DNA of 64,000 nt from Desulfopila aestuarii DSM 18488. GTDB lineage: Bacteria > Desulfobacterota > Desulfobulbia > Desulfobulbales > Desulfocapsaceae. Below are positions 17,728 to 27,638 of the stretch, piece by piece. The stretch is from contig NZ_FRFE01000019.1 in NCBI RefSeq assembly GCF_900143695.1, positions 43,892-107,891 on the forward strand, written 5' to 3'. A program made the translations under genes and the position numbers. Positions within the stretch are counted from its first letter, which is position 1. Each line of letters opens with the position of its first letter. The notes under the pieces were generated by a model. It was not told the DNA's origin. It searched no databases and saw nothing but the letters and a program-made list of their open reading frames with translations.

Positions 17728-19944
17728 ATGACACCACCACTTACCATGGCCCTCGCGGGCAATCCGAATGCAGGCAAGACCACGCTTTTCAATCACATAA
17801 CCGGTGCCCGACAGCATGTCGGCAACTATCCCGGCATCACTGTCGATCACAAAGAGGGGCGCCTTGTTCACCGATCTCAGCCGATTACCCTGACAGACCT
17901 TCCTGGGACCTATTCAATGACCGCCTATTCGGCGGAGGAACTCGTTGCCCGCGATTATCTCGTAAATGAACGACCACGAGTGGTCATCAATATCGTTGAC
18001 GCTTCCAACCTTGAGCGGAATCTGTATCTGACCTGCCAGCTACTGGAACTCGGCGCACCACTGGTGATTGCACTGAACATGATGGATGTAGCCAAGGACA
18101 GGGGTATTGAAATACATGCGGATAAACTGGAAGAACTTCTCCAGGTGCCGGTCGTTCCAATTATCGCCCGCTCCGGCAAAGGAACTGAGAAACTGCTCGA
18201 TACAGCCCTTCAGGTTGCTAACCAAGAGCATAAATGGCAATCACGCCACATTACTTACAGCGACGATATTGATGAAGCTATCGATGAAATGGTCTCCCTC
18301 ATCGAGCAAGAAAATTTTCTGACCGACCTGTATCCCCCGAGATACACCGCCATCAAGTATCTCGAAAGCGACGAGCAGCTTCTGACCAAAGGCGGCAACA
18401 ATGATCCAGCGAGTTCATCTCTGCTTACTGCCATTGTTGACAATATCTCCAACCACACACTGAAGACTCTGGAAGTATATCCCGAGTCGATCATTGCAGA
18501 TCACCGATACGGCTATATCCGGTCCATCGTCCGCCAGGGGGTGATGAGCCAGAATCATGATAGCGACCGCCTCTACACCTCTGACAAGATCGACAAGGTC
18601 CTTACCCACAGGCTTATGGGGCCCCTGTTCATGTTCGCCATCATCTTCATCCTCTACCAGTTCACGTTCTCATGGAGTGAGCTGCCGGTTGGTTGGCTGG
18701 AAAATTTCTTTGGTTGGCTGGCCGAGGTTGCCGAGGCGACCTTACCCGATGGACTCATGAAATCTATGGTGATATCCGGTGTTATTGATGGGGTTGGTGG
18801 AGTCCTTGGCTTTGTTCCACTGATCATGTTCATGTTTTTCGGTATCGCCATCCTGGAAGACTCAGGCTATTTGGCCAGGGTCGCCTTCATGATGGATCGC
18901 ATTTTCAGGATTTTTGGCCTGCATGGCTCTTCGGTCATGCCCTTTATCGTCTCCGGAGGCATTGCCGGCGGCTGCGCTGTGCCCGGGGTTATGGCCACTC
19001 GAACCCTTCGATCTCCCAAAGAGCGAATGGCAACCCTTTTAACCGTTCCATTCATGAACTGCGGGGCCAAGCTTCCGGTGCTCGCCTTACTCACCGGTGC
19101 CTTCTTCAGCGAACATCAGGCCCGCTATATGTTCTTTTTTACCATGCTGGCCTGGGTGGTGGCCATGCTGGCGGCAAAACTGCTTCGTTCTACTGTCTTA
19201 CGTGGTGCACCGACCCCTTTTATCATGGAATTGCCCCCTTACCGTTTTCCAACCCTCCGCGGTTTACTTATCCACACATGGGAACGTACCTGGCAATACA
19301 TCAAAAAAGCGGGCACTGTCATTCTCGCTATTTCCATCCTCCTGTGGGCCATGATGACCTTCCCGGAACTGCCGAAGGAACAATCTGCTGTTTTCAGCTC
19401 CGAGCGTGATACTGTTATAGCTGCCTATGGGGAAACAGTAGCTGCAGAAGTCCTTAATGCAGAAAAGGACAATCTCACCGGCAACGCAGAACAGCTTGCA
19501 GAAGAACTTGCAGAAATTGACAGTCGTGAAGCTGAAGCATCGCTAAAGAACTCTGTAGCCGGTCGTATCGGCACTGGACTTGTCGGAATTTCATGGCTAG
19601 CCGGCTTTGACTGGCGGACCAATATCGCCCTGGTTGGGGGGTTTGCCGCCAAGGAAGTTATCGTCTCTACCCTCGGTACAGCGTATTCCATGGGTGAAGT
19701 GGCTGTGGAAGAGTCAGAGTCGTTGGGAAAACGCCTCCAGAGCGATCCAAAATGGAACAAGGTCAGTGCTGTTGCAGCGTTGCTCTTTATTATGTTCTAC
19801 GCGCCTTGCTTTGTGACAGTGGTCTGTATAGCCAAGGAAGCTTCTTGGGGATGGGCCGCTTTTTCCGTCACCTTTAACACCGTCTTTGCCTTTGGCCTAG
19901 CCACACTGGTCTACCAGATAGGGACCCTATTGCAGCTTGGTTGA
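17728..19944 (+). CDS. feoB: Ferrous iron transport protein B
   Basis: A 738-residue inner-membrane Fe(II) transporter. The N-terminal G domain has G1 GNPNAGKT (11-18), G3 DLPGTYS and G4 NMMD. A guanine-dissociation-inhibitor-like helical domain follows, then the membrane part with two Gate domains; conserved Cys lie in GGCAVPG, MNCGAKLPV and FYAPCFVT. The inserted loop 565-625 is charged (AEQLAEELAEIDSREAEAS). No strong ribosome-binding site precedes the ATG; translation may be coupled to feoA. A hairpin 34 bp after the stop may end the operon. Confidence 0.96.
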   Translation: MTPPLTMALAGNPNAGKTTLFNHITGARQHVGNYPGITVDHKEGRLVHRSQPITLTDLPGTYSMTAYSAEELVARDYLVNERPRVVINIVDASNLERNLYLTCQLLELGAPLVIALNMMDVAKDRGIEIHADKLEELLQVPVVPIIARSGKGTEKLLDTALQVANQEHKWQSRHITYSDDIDEAIDEMVSLIEQENFLTDLYPPRYTAIKYLESDEQLLTKGGNNDPASSSLLTAIVDNISNHTLKTLEVYPESIIADHRYGYIRSIVRQGVMSQNHDSDRLYTSDKIDKVLTHRLMGPLFMFAIIFILYQFTFSWSELPVGWLENFFGWLAEVAEATLPDGLMKSMVISGVIDGVGGVLGFVPLIMFMFFGIAILEDSGYLARVAFMMDRIFRIFGLHGSSVMPFIVSGGIAGGCAVPGVMATRTLRSPKERMATLLTVPFMNCGAKLPVLALLTGAFFSEHQARYMFFFTMLAWVVAMLAAKLLRSTVLRGAPTPFIMELPPYRFPTLRGLLIHTWERTWQYIKKAGTVILAISILLWAMMTFPELPKEQSAVFSSERDTVIAAYGETVAAEVLNAEKDNLTGNAEQLAEELAEIDSREAEASLKNSVAGRIGTGLVGISWLAGFDWRTNIALVGGFAAKEVIVSTLGTAYSMGEVAVEESESLGKRLQSDPKWNKVSAVAALLFIMFYAPCFVTVVCIAKEASWGWAAFSVTFNTVFAFGLATLVYQIGTLLQLG

Positions 19945-19973
19945 ACTCATTATTTCCGGTAAAAGGGCTAGCA

Positions 19974-20400
19974 ACACAAAGGGCCAGGTCCCGAAGGATC
20001 CTGGCCCTTTGCATAGGGGGGGAAGGAGAAAATTAATTCTCACACCTCATCTATTACACATTTAATGCCAACCAAGATCAATTAAGACCTTCCTCTGAAT
20101 ATTTAGCTATTTACGCTAGATTAAAAAGAACATACCCAACGCTGTGAATGTTTTTCATGGGCACATTCTTCCCAACACCGGCAAAAAGTTGGAAATATTT
20201 GCCCACGCTTCCCGTTTGCTGTTCATATCCCTGCCTTGGCTTTACTACAAATTAAAATCAGATTACTTCACGTTCATGATTTTTTTGCACATTTTGAGCA
20301 AAATCCCAAACGCTGCTCTTCAAAAGGATGTTCAGCGTCTCAGATGGTGCGACAACAGTATGAGCAGAATAGGGAGATGGCCAGAACCCGATGGCCCAAA
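19974..20400. repeat. Tandem intergenic repeat, copy 1
   Basis: First unit of a tandem duplication of about 426 bp. It begins ACACAAAGGGCCAGG and runs to the start of copy 2; copies 1 and 2 are almost identical. Each starts with the hairpin AAAGGGCCAGG/CCTGGCCCTTT (19978-19988 with 20000-20010), then GGAAGGAGAAAATTAATTC, and later a GCACATTCTTCCCAACACC block. Short frames inside it are repeat-borne and not credible genes. The leading hairpin lies 34 bp past feoB and may act as its terminator, though it lacks a long T tract. Confidence 0.9.
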
Positions 20401-20825
20401 ACACAAAGGGCCAGGTCCCGAAGGATCCTGGCCCTTTGCATAGGGGGGAAGGAGAAAATTAATTCTCACACCTCATCTATTACACATTTAATGCCAACCA
20501 AGATCAGATAATACCTTCCTTTGAATATTTAGCTAGTTACGCTAGATTAAAAAGAACATACCCAACGCTGTGAATGTTTTTTATGGGCACATTATTCCCA
20601 ACACCGGCAAGAAGTTGGAAATATTTGCCCACGCTTCCCGTTTGCTGTTCATATCCCTGCCTTGGCTTTACTACACATTAAAACCAGATTACTTCACGTT
20701 CATGATGTTTTGCACATTTTGAGCAAAATCCCAAATGCTGCTCTTCAAAAAGATGTTCAGCGTCTCAGATGGTAGGACAATAGTATGAGCAGAATAGGGA
20801 GATGGCCAGAACCCGATAGCCCAAA
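20401..20825. repeat. Tandem intergenic repeat, copy 2
   Basis: Second unit, beginning again with ACACAAAGGGCCAGG. It differs from copy 1 by scattered point changes and one- to few-base indels (for example TTTTTTATGGGC for TTTTTCATGGGC). The same hairpin is at 20405-20437. Near-identity of copies 1 and 2 points to a recent duplication. Confidence 0.9.
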
Positions 20826-21085
20826 ACACAAAGAGCCAGGTCCCGAAGGATCCTGGCGCTTTGTATAGGGGGGGGAAGGAGAAAATTAATTCTCACGCCT
20901 TATCCCTTACACATTTAATGCCAATCTGACCGAATAATACTTTTTCTATTATTTTCAACATATTAAACAAATAACAAGAATCTTACTTTGCGAATCGATC
21001 ACATTTCGTGTGCACATTCTTCCCACCAACGCGACAGAGTGGGAATTTTTTGCACACTCTTCCCATTTCTGCTCACTTCCAGGCT
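20826..21085. repeat. Tandem intergenic repeat, copy 3, partial and diverged
   Basis: Starts ACACAAAGAGCCAGG and is close to copies 1-2 up to about 20925 (the hairpin here has two changed bases), then diverges. Farther on, GTGCACATTCTTCCCACC at about 21009-21026 and TTGCACACTCTTCCC at about 21049-21063 still match blocks of the unit in order. It is inferred to be the older ancestral copy bordering livF. Confidence 0.7.
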
Positions 21086-21091
21086 CATCAT

Positions 21092-21805
21092 TTAATCCAT
21101 GCCCAGATAGGCTTTTTGTACTTCCGTGTTGTTTTTCAGATTTGCTGCCGTATCACTGACAGTGATCTCACCGGTTTGCAGGACATAGCCACGATGGGCA
21201 ATGGATAGTGCCATCAGGGCGTTCTGCTCGACCAGTAGAATGGTGGTTCCTTTGTCGTTAAGCGTTTTGATAATATCAAAGATCAACTCAACCAGAATCG
21301 GCGCCAATCCCATCGACGGCTCATCAAGCATTAACAAATCGGGATCCATCATCAGTGCCCGGGCAATAGCAAGCATCTGCTGCTCTCCACCCGAAAGAGT
21401 ACCGCCATATTGTCCAAGTCGTTCTTTAAGACGGGGGAAAAGAGTACAACCGTATTCCATACGCTCTTCAGTCAGGCTCCTATCCCGAAGAGTAAACGCC
21501 CCCATTTCCAGGTTTTCTTTGACAGTCAGGGTCGGAAAAATCCCCCTGCCCTCCGGGACATGGACCATGCCAGACATCACGATATCATGAGGCGCTGTCT
21601 GAGAAATATTTTTCCCGTTATATTCAACGCTCCCTTTTTTCGGATGCATCATTCCGGAGATGGTCCGGAGAATAGTACTTTTACCGGCTCCGTTGGAACC
21701 GATAAGCGTTACGATCTCACCTTTGTTCACCTCGATGGAGATCCCTTTCAGGGCATGAATACGACCGTAGTAACTGTGGACATTTTCTAGTTTCAACAGG
21801 CTCAT
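21092..21805 (-). CDS. livF: High-affinity branched-chain amino acid ABC transporter ATP-binding protein LivF
   Basis: A 237-residue ABC ATPase: Walker A GSNGAGKS, signature LSGGEQQ, Walker B LLMLDEPSMGLAP, H-loop region. The short LivF type is distinguished from LivG by GLAPILVELIF. It overlaps livG by 4 nt (ATGA) and has AGGAGAAG upstream, so it is translationally coupled. It is the last gene of livJHMGF and is followed by the tandem repeat region. Confidence 0.95.
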   Translation of the reverse strand: MSLLKLENVHSYYGRIHALKGISIEVNKGEIVTLIGSNGAGKSTILRTISGMMHPKKGSVEYNGKNISQTAPHDIVMSGMVHVPEGRGIFPTLTVKENLEMGAFTLRDRSLTEERMEYGCTLFPRLKERLGQYGGTLSGGEQQMLAIARALMMDPDLLMLDEPSMGLAPILVELIFDIIKTLNDKGTTILLVEQNALMALSIAHRGYVLQTGEITVSDTAANLKNNTEVQKAYLGMD

Positions 21806-22599
21806 GCGATCTTCTCCTCATGCTGTCCGGCTACGGCACCGCGACCAAGATATGCCTCGATGACACTGGTATTTGATCGAATCTCTGCCGGTGTGCCTTC
21901 GGCGATCTTTTCGCCATAGTCCATAACACAGATATTCTCGGAGATATTCATGACCACCCGCATATCGTGCTCAATCAAAAGAATGGTGATACCCATCTCT
22001 TCACGAATACGCCTGAAGAGCCGCGTGATCTCTTCTGTCTCCTGCGGATTCATGCCTGCTGCGGGTTCATCGAGCAGCAGCAGCAGAGGGTCGGCCGCCA
22101 GTGCCCTGGCTATTTCCAGTCGCCGCTGTGCGCCATATGGTAAGTTCTTGGCAAGGTCATTGCCAACATCACCCTTTATGCCCACATACTTCATCAACCT
22201 GAGCGCTTTCTGCTCAGCTTCCTTTTCCTCTTTTTTAAAGGTGGGAAGCCTAAAGAGGGTATCAATGCCGGACTGCTTCATATGGACATGCATTCCGGTG
22301 AGGATATTTTCAATAACCGTCATCTCCTGAAAGAGCCGGATATTCTGAAATGTCCTCGAAATACCACGAGCGGCAATCTGATCGGGACGAAGCCCAACCA
22401 GCGACTTACCATTAAACTTTATGGATCCCTCGGTTGGTTTGTAGATACCTGTGAGGGTATTGAAGAACGTGGTCTTGCCAGCACCGTTTGGGCCAATGAT
22501 TGAAACAATCATCCCCTTTTCAAGCGAAAAGCTCACGCCGCCGATGGCTCGCAGACCACCAAATGTCTTTGTTAGATTCTCTATTTCCAGTAATGCCAT
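21802..22599 (-). CDS. livG: Branched-chain amino acid ABC transporter ATP-binding protein LivG
   Basis: A 265-residue ABC ATPase with Walker A GPNGAGKT, an atypical signature region NLPYGAQRRLEIARAL, Walker B LLLLDEPAAGMNPQE, and a C-terminal LivG-type extension ending in IEAYLGRGAV. LPYGAQRRLE is the LivG form of the signature. It follows livM by 12 nt with AAGAGGG before the ATG. With LivF it forms the ATPase pair of the importer. Confidence 0.95.
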   Translation of the reverse strand: MALLEIENLTKTFGGLRAIGGVSFSLEKGMIVSIIGPNGAGKTTFFNTLTGIYKPTEGSIKFNGKSLVGLRPDQIAARGISRTFQNIRLFQEMTVIENILTGMHVHMKQSGIDTLFRLPTFKKEEKEAEQKALRLMKYVGIKGDVGNDLAKNLPYGAQRRLEIARALAADPLLLLLDEPAAGMNPQETEEITRLFRRIREEMGITILLIEHDMRVVMNISENICVMDYGEKIAEGTPAEIRSNTSVIEAYLGRGAVAGQHEEKIA

Positions 22600-22611
22600 A
22601 GCAGCGCCCTC

Positions 22612-23952
22612 TTACTCCGTTTTTTCCAGTGCAAGCTTTCGCTCGCGCCGTTTTGCCGGGATCAACCCTTGCGGCCGGAAGATCATCATCAAAATGAGAA
22701 TGAGACCAAAAAGCAACCGCTGATACTTGGCTGGATCTAGCTGCGTTGAAAGATCGCTCCAAGCAAAATTGATAATCGGGATAATCGCATCACTCTGTCG
22801 CAACTCATTGAGGTACAGTGAAAAACCCTGGAGCACCTGCAGGTTGAGAATGGTAATGGTCGCCGCACCGAGAATAACACCGGGGATACTGCCGGAACCG
22901 CCCAGAATAACCATGGACAGAACACCGATCGACTGCATGAAAGAAAACGATTCAGGGCTGATAAATGTCCTGCTTGCTGCCAGAAGTACACCCATGATAC
23001 CAGCAAAAGATGCACCCACCGCAAAAGCGGAGAGTTTGGTCTTCACCAGGGGAATTCCCTGAGCAATAGCTGCCGTTTCGTCTTCACGAACAGCTGTCCA
23101 GGCGCGGCCCATGGCAGAGTCATCGAGTCGCTTGGTGACAAAGACAATGACCATAATCACCATCAGCGCCAGTATGTAGAACCAGAGGTTGTACATGTGT
23201 GAGGTGTTGACTTCATGCCCCACCAGTGGACCAAAAATGGTGTTGAACCAATCGACCACCCAGTCCGGCATAGAGGGTCGCTGAATCGGCGTTATCCCTT
23301 GTGGGCCATTGGTAAAGTTGAGCGGTTTATCGAGGTTGTTGGCCAAAACCCGGATCACTTCACCGAACCCGAGGGTGACGATGGCCAGATAGTCGCCGCG
23401 CACCCGCAGTACAGGCAGACCAAGCAATATTCCGGTCATGGCGGCAACAATGACACCCAACATCATGAAGAGATAAAAGAAATCTCCGGCAAGCAAAAAG
23501 GGCAGATCGGATGGCTGAGTGCCAGGAGCATACGGCAGCACGAAAAACTGCTGGGAACCAAAAAATGCCCAGAGATATGCACCAACAGCGTAAAAAGCAA
23601 CATAACCAAGATCGAGCAAACCGGCAAAACCAACAACGATGTTGAGACCAAGGGCCAGAGCAGCAAATACGCTGATCTGAAAAATGACCTCGAGGTAGAA
23701 AATGTTTCTGACCCCGAGTATCGGCATTATCAGAAGCGTCATCACTACCGCAGCAGTAATTTTAAAGCGATTGCTGGTATTGAAGAAATAGAGCGAAAGA
23801 AACGAACTCATCAGGACCAGAAAGGCCAGATTCGATCGCGGCTGAAAATAGACCAGGAGAGTGCCTGTGACGATATGAGCGAAAACGATCAGATACGGCA
23901 GAGGACCCTGGTTCACTTTATCGAACGCATCCTTAAAAGAGAACGAACTCAT
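22612..23952 (-). CDS. livM: Branched-chain amino acid ABC transporter permease LivM
   Basis: A 446-residue membrane protein with about ten hydrophobic segments. The permease motif VRGDYLAIVTLGFGEVIRVLANNLD is characteristic of LivM, as is the C-terminal ILMMIFRPQGLIPAKRRER. The N-terminal ~90 residues form extra membrane helices, as in E. coli LivM. It is 9 nt downstream of livH and pairs with it as the heterodimeric permease. Confidence 0.94.
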   Translation of the reverse strand: MSSFSFKDAFDKVNQGPLPYLIVFAHIVTGTLLVYFQPRSNLAFLVLMSSFLSLYFFNTSNRFKITAAVVMTLLIMPILGVRNIFYLEVIFQISVFAALALGLNIVVGFAGLLDLGYVAFYAVGAYLWAFFGSQQFFVLPYAPGTQPSDLPFLLAGDFFYLFMMLGVIVAAMTGILLGLPVLRVRGDYLAIVTLGFGEVIRVLANNLDKPLNFTNGPQGITPIQRPSMPDWVVDWFNTIFGPLVGHEVNTSHMYNLWFYILALMVIMVIVFVTKRLDDSAMGRAWTAVREDETAAIAQGIPLVKTKLSAFAVGASFAGIMGVLLAASRTFISPESFSFMQSIGVLSMVILGGSGSIPGVILGAATITILNLQVLQGFSLYLNELRQSDAIIPIINFAWSDLSTQLDPAKYQRLLFGLILILMMIFRPQGLIPAKRRERKLALEKTE

Positions 23953-23961
23953 GTGCGACTC

Positions 23962-25137
23962 CTATGCTTTCTGTCCGACGTTTTTACCCATCAGTCCCTG
24001 CGGCCTGAAAATGAGCACAAGAATGAGAATACTGAAGGCGAAGATGTCCTTGTATTCCGAACCGGCAGCTCCCATGGTGAAAATCCCCATGTAGGAACCG
24101 GCAAAAGTCTCGAGCATGCCGAGAACTATACCTCCGAGCAGCGCACCGGTAAGGTTGCCAATACCGCCTAAAACCGCGGCCGTAAATGCCTTAAGACCCG
24201 GGAAAAAACCAACGAACGGATCAATTCGGGTAAACTTCAAGGCATACAGGACACCCGCAGCACCACCAAGCATACCGCCAACCAGGAAGGTTGTTGAAAT
24301 AATGCGATTGACATTAATCCCCATGAGGCTTGCGGTATTCCGATCCTGGGCAACCGCCCGGATTGCCTTGCCGATCCTGGTGGCGTTTACCAGATAATTG
24401 AGTGCAACCAGCATCAGTACTGCAGAAACGATGACCACAATTGATTTTACGGAGATGCCAAGTGTGATATTCGACGTACCCATGGCAAATTTTCCAAATA
24501 CAATTCGCTGATCAAAGTTGCCGAAAGTCGGCATGATACGGTTGAACTGGCCGGTAGTGAGACTTTCCACCAAACGGATAACATCCTGCAGAAAGAACGA
24601 CACACCGATAGCGGAAATCAGCGGTACGAGACGCGATGCCCCTCGAAGTGGCCGATAGGCGACACGCTCCACCGTCATGGCCAAGCCACCGGCAGCCAGC
24701 ATGCCCATCAGGATGGCCAAGATGAGGTACGAGTACGCCATCCCCAGCGAAGCTCCTGCCAACATCCCGGATGAATCGAGGGCGATGAGCAGTTCAACCC
24801 CGACAAAAGCGCCGACAGCAAATATTTCGCTGTGGGCAAAGTTGATAAACTCTAACACCCCGTACACCATCGTATACCCTAGCGCGATAGCGGCATAGAC
24901 AAAGCCGATGGTCAAGCCGTCAATGACGACCTGAGGCAGATTGATCATGGTGTAGGTGTACACAGAGACGTTATAGCGATCCAGCAGGTCCACACCGACA
25001 GCTGTCTTATCCAGCATCAGCGCAATGCCAATTGCAATCGCCGACATCACCACGGCACTGCCGCAGGAAAAGGCGAGCAGCTGACCGATCGGCCGCACGA
25101 TCTCGGTCACATTCACGTATTTCAGGAATCCTTTCAT
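23962..25137 (-). CDS. livH: Branched-chain amino acid ABC transporter permease LivH
   Basis: A 391-residue permease. The LivH core begins at about residue 68 (VIDGLTIGFVYAAIALGYTMVYGVLEFINFAHSE) and ends with ILILVLIFRPQGLMG. The first ~67 residues, including one hydrophobic helix, are an N-terminal extension compared with E. coli LivH (308 residues). The transporter imports Leu, Ile, Val and related amino acids. It is separated from livJ by an intrinsic terminator, so permease expression likely depends on partial readthrough. Confidence 0.93.
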   Translation of the reverse strand: MKGFLKYVNVTEIVRPIGQLLAFSCGSAVVMSAIAIGIALMLDKTAVGVDLLDRYNVSVYTYTMINLPQVVIDGLTIGFVYAAIALGYTMVYGVLEFINFAHSEIFAVGAFVGVELLIALDSSGMLAGASLGMAYSYLILAILMGMLAAGGLAMTVERVAYRPLRGASRLVPLISAIGVSFFLQDVIRLVESLTTGQFNRIMPTFGNFDQRIVFGKFAMGTSNITLGISVKSIVVIVSAVLMLVALNYLVNATRIGKAIRAVAQDRNTASLMGINVNRIISTTFLVGGMLGGAAGVLYALKFTRIDPFVGFFPGLKAFTAAVLGGIGNLTGALLGGIVLGMLETFAGSYMGIFTMGAAGSEYKDIFAFSILILVLIFRPQGLMGKNVGQKA

Positions 25138-25152
25138 ATTTTCGCCCTAGAT

Positions 25153-25188
25153 AAAAAAGAACCGGCCCTTTTAACAGCAAAGGGCCGG
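25153..25188 (-). terminator. Partial terminator between livJ and livH
   Basis: On the minus strand CCGGCCCTTT (25179-25188) pairs with AAAGGGCCGG (25162-25171), followed by TTC and six T (25153-25158). It sits between the binding-protein gene and the permease genes, a usual way to make more binding protein than transporter. Confidence 0.88.
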
Positions 25189-25209
25189 ACTATCAAACTC
25201 AGTGATTTC

Positions 25210-26403
25210 TCACTTGGGCGGAGCGATCTCAAGGGTCTGTACGACCTCGTTCATGCTCCACTTCGCGGCATCAGCATCTTTTACCTGAATAACAAAATAG
25301 AGAGCTTTCTCAGGATCGCCGATTTCATTGAAAGTAAAGGATCCGGTAATACCCTGGAAATCCTTCAGTTCGCGAACAGCCTTGGTAACTGCTTCGCGGG
25401 AAGGTACTTCGTTGTTGTTGGCTTTGGCTGCATTTTCAATAGCTTTCAGACTAATGGCCATTGAGTCAAAACCTTGTGCGGCAAACGGCTGAGGATCTGC
25501 GTTGTATTTGGCTTTGAAATCCTCAATGAATTTCTTCGTGCCGGCATAGACAGAGGCAGGACCGGAAACGGTTGAATAAAAGGTCCCGCCGCCGGAGATA
25601 AGGGTGCCGCCGGCAATTTTGGCAGCATCGGAAGAATCGAAGCCGTCATCACTCATGAAGATACCTTCGTATCCGCGCTCACGAGCCTGCTTGAACAGAA
25701 CGGCTGCCTGAAAGGCCATGCCGCCGAAATAGACCATGTCCGGGTTACCGGCAACAACCGGGGAAAGCAGCGCGTCAAAGTTAGCTTTTTCCTCAGTACC
25801 TTCAAAGCCGAAAACCTTGATGCCATTCTCCTCGGCCTTCTTTCGGAAAAACTCGGCAATACCCTGGCCATATGCGGTTTTGTCATGAACAACAAAAACA
25901 GTCTTCACGCCCTTCATCTTGGCAAAATCTGCACCTACCACACCCTGAACGTCATCACGTCCAACTATACGGTTCACTTCCATATAGCCACGGGTGGTTA
26001 CCTTCGGATTGGTGTTTGCCGGAGAAACGTTGGCTAACTGGGAGGTATGATAGACCTCGGAAGATGGGATCTGGACACCTGAGTTATAGTGTCCGACCAC
26101 AGCCAGAATTGCAGGATCAGCAACAATACGCTTGGCGTTGGCGACACCAGTGTCCGGGTTGGCCATATCATCAAAAGGAGCAAGATCAACCTTGAATCCC
26201 ATTTCAGCCAAGGGTCCGCCCAGCTGCTCAAGAGCCAGTTCGGCTCCGCGTTTGATATCCACACCGACCACTGACTGATCACCGGACAACGGCGACTGAG
26301 TGGCAATTTTGATGGCCTTGTCAGCTGCACCGGCAGAACCTACAACCGCCAGGCCAAAACCAGCTGCAACCATCAGTGAAAACAGTGAAAATCTTCTCTT
26401 CAT
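25210..26403 (-). CDS. livJ: Branched-chain amino acid ABC transporter periplasmic binding protein
   Basis: A 397-residue type I periplasmic binding protein. It has a Sec signal peptide (MKRRFSLFSLMVAAGFGLAV, cleavage likely after SAGA before ADKAIKI). The mature part starts KIATQSPLSGDQSVVGVDIKRGAELA, typical of LivJ/LivK. AGAGGAGG precedes the ATG. It binds branched-chain amino acids in the periplasm and delivers them to LivHM. The exact ligand cannot be fixed from sequence. Confidence 0.93.
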   Translation of the reverse strand: MKRRFSLFSLMVAAGFGLAVVGSAGAADKAIKIATQSPLSGDQSVVGVDIKRGAELALEQLGGPLAEMGFKVDLAPFDDMANPDTGVANAKRIVADPAILAVVGHYNSGVQIPSSEVYHTSQLANVSPANTNPKVTTRGYMEVNRIVGRDDVQGVVGADFAKMKGVKTVFVVHDKTAYGQGIAEFFRKKAEENGIKVFGFEGTEEKANFDALLSPVVAGNPDMVYFGGMAFQAAVLFKQARERGYEGIFMSDDGFDSSDAAKIAGGTLISGGGTFYSTVSGPASVYAGTKKFIEDFKAKYNADPQPFAAQGFDSMAISLKAIENAAKANNNEVPSREAVTKAVRELKDFQGITGSFTFNEIGDPEKALYFVIQVKDADAAKWSMNEVVQTLEIAPPK

Positions 26404-27129
26404 ACTTTTTTTCCTCCTCTGAATTGAACTCCCTTTCTTTATCGGTCATTTCCACAGCAGGATGCCAACACCATTGGTTGGCGACAGCCGGGGCAATGAC
26501 ACTCCTCCCAACTCAAATCAGCAGGTTCCTCTCGCCTCCGGCCATTGCACATGGTCCCAGAAGGTTGAGGAATCAAAAGTGAATCTTCACTTTGTACTAT
26601 TACCACAAGGTGACAAGCAACCTTTTAAGCACAGATCACATAAAAAAAACTGCAACCCCAGGAGATACTAGGAAACCAGGTTTCATCAAAATAATTGTCG
26701 CCAGACAATACAGATTTTTCTCTCGCCAAACACATCACGTCGCAATCGTAATAAGTTGACAGAAAAACAGCAACACTCTTTATTCTCACCCAGCACGTCC
26801 ATATCCCTTATGCTTTGCTGATTTCGTAAAAAAACTTCCAAAATCTTTACATTCACCGAGATAACTGCCTATACAGAAGCCAAAGATGCAACTCTTTCTA
26901 CATTTATGTAGCATTCTGACATGTTCTACATTTTTGCAGTTATCCGTTCAGAAAACAAATAGCGGAAGTATAGAATCTTATCTTACGCCACCATCTTCTG
27001 CTGAAAAGTATTGCAGGGCTTGTGCCACCTGTGCCGTTCGTGCTGTTTTTTATTTTTCCTCTTCTTTCTGTAGTCCTGAGAACCTTTCTTTTTCCTCGAA
27101 TACTGTAATGCTGCCAAATCAGAGGAGAG
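26404..27129. other. Region upstream of livJ, no gene recognised
   Basis: About 725 bp between livJ and the DUF4177 gene upstream, both on the minus strand. No frame has a ribosome-binding site and recognisable product. A small hairpin ATTGTC/GACAAT lies at 26693-26708. A GATTTCGTAAAAAAAC string near 26820 resembles the left end of the 46916-47112 element. The liv promoter should be here but no strong sigma-70 match is visible. Confidence 0.4.
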
Positions 27130-27588
27130 CTACTCGATTCTGATCGAACCTATCCCGGAATCGGAATCATCTTCGTCGTCATTGTCATCGACCAACCCCA
27201 CTTCCGGCTCTTCGCGTTCGTCATCGTAAACCGGTTCTTGATCATCATTAGGCTCATCACGATAATCGGCTTCAAGCTCCGGTTCATTGTCTAACTCATC
27301 AGCTGCCTCATATTGCGGCTTGACAGCTACAGCGGGAGCCACAGAAGAAACGGCTCGCCTCTGTTCATCCCGGTGCACAGGCGCAGCCTGCCTTGTGGAG
27401 GGAAAATCCAAAGACTGCTTGAACACGGCCAGCACACCGTCCCGGGTCTCAAGCATCGAAACCAGTTCCCATCCTCCCTGCCCATACTCATTTAATGTCT
27501 CTTCTATTTCCGCATCATCAAGAAAAGAGCTGCCCAGCAGCCCGTCCTTTTTCAAACCAAAATGTATGGTCTTATAACTCCAACGCAC
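27130..27588 (-). CDS. DUF4177 domain protein with acidic tail
   Basis: A 152-residue protein starting at GTG (MRWSYKTIHFGLKKDG) with GGAGAGAAG upstream. The first ~60 residues match DUF4177 (WSYKTIHF...EETLNEYGQGGWELVSM). From about residue 95 the sequence is highly acidic and low in complexity (DELDNEPELEADYRDEPNDDQEPVYDDE). It lies 50 nt downstream of the MORN protein gene and is probably in the same unit. Function unknown; the tail suggests a disordered binding region. Confidence 0.75.
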   Translation of the reverse strand: MRWSYKTIHFGLKKDGLLGSSFLDDAEIEETLNEYGQGGWELVSMLETRDGVLAVFKQSLDFPSTRQAAPVHRDEQRRAVSSVAPAVAVKPQYEAADELDNEPELEADYRDEPNDDQEPVYDDEREEPEVGLVDDNDDEDDSDSGIGSIRIE

Positions 27589-27638
27589 CGCTTCTCTCCA
27601 GGTAATAACCAGTTACCGCATCCGGACTGACAGTCCCC

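Noticed and set aside
20144..20511. Two overlapping frames of about 95 codons
   Set aside because: They cross the junction of the tandem intergenic repeats and are not kept intact in the other copies.
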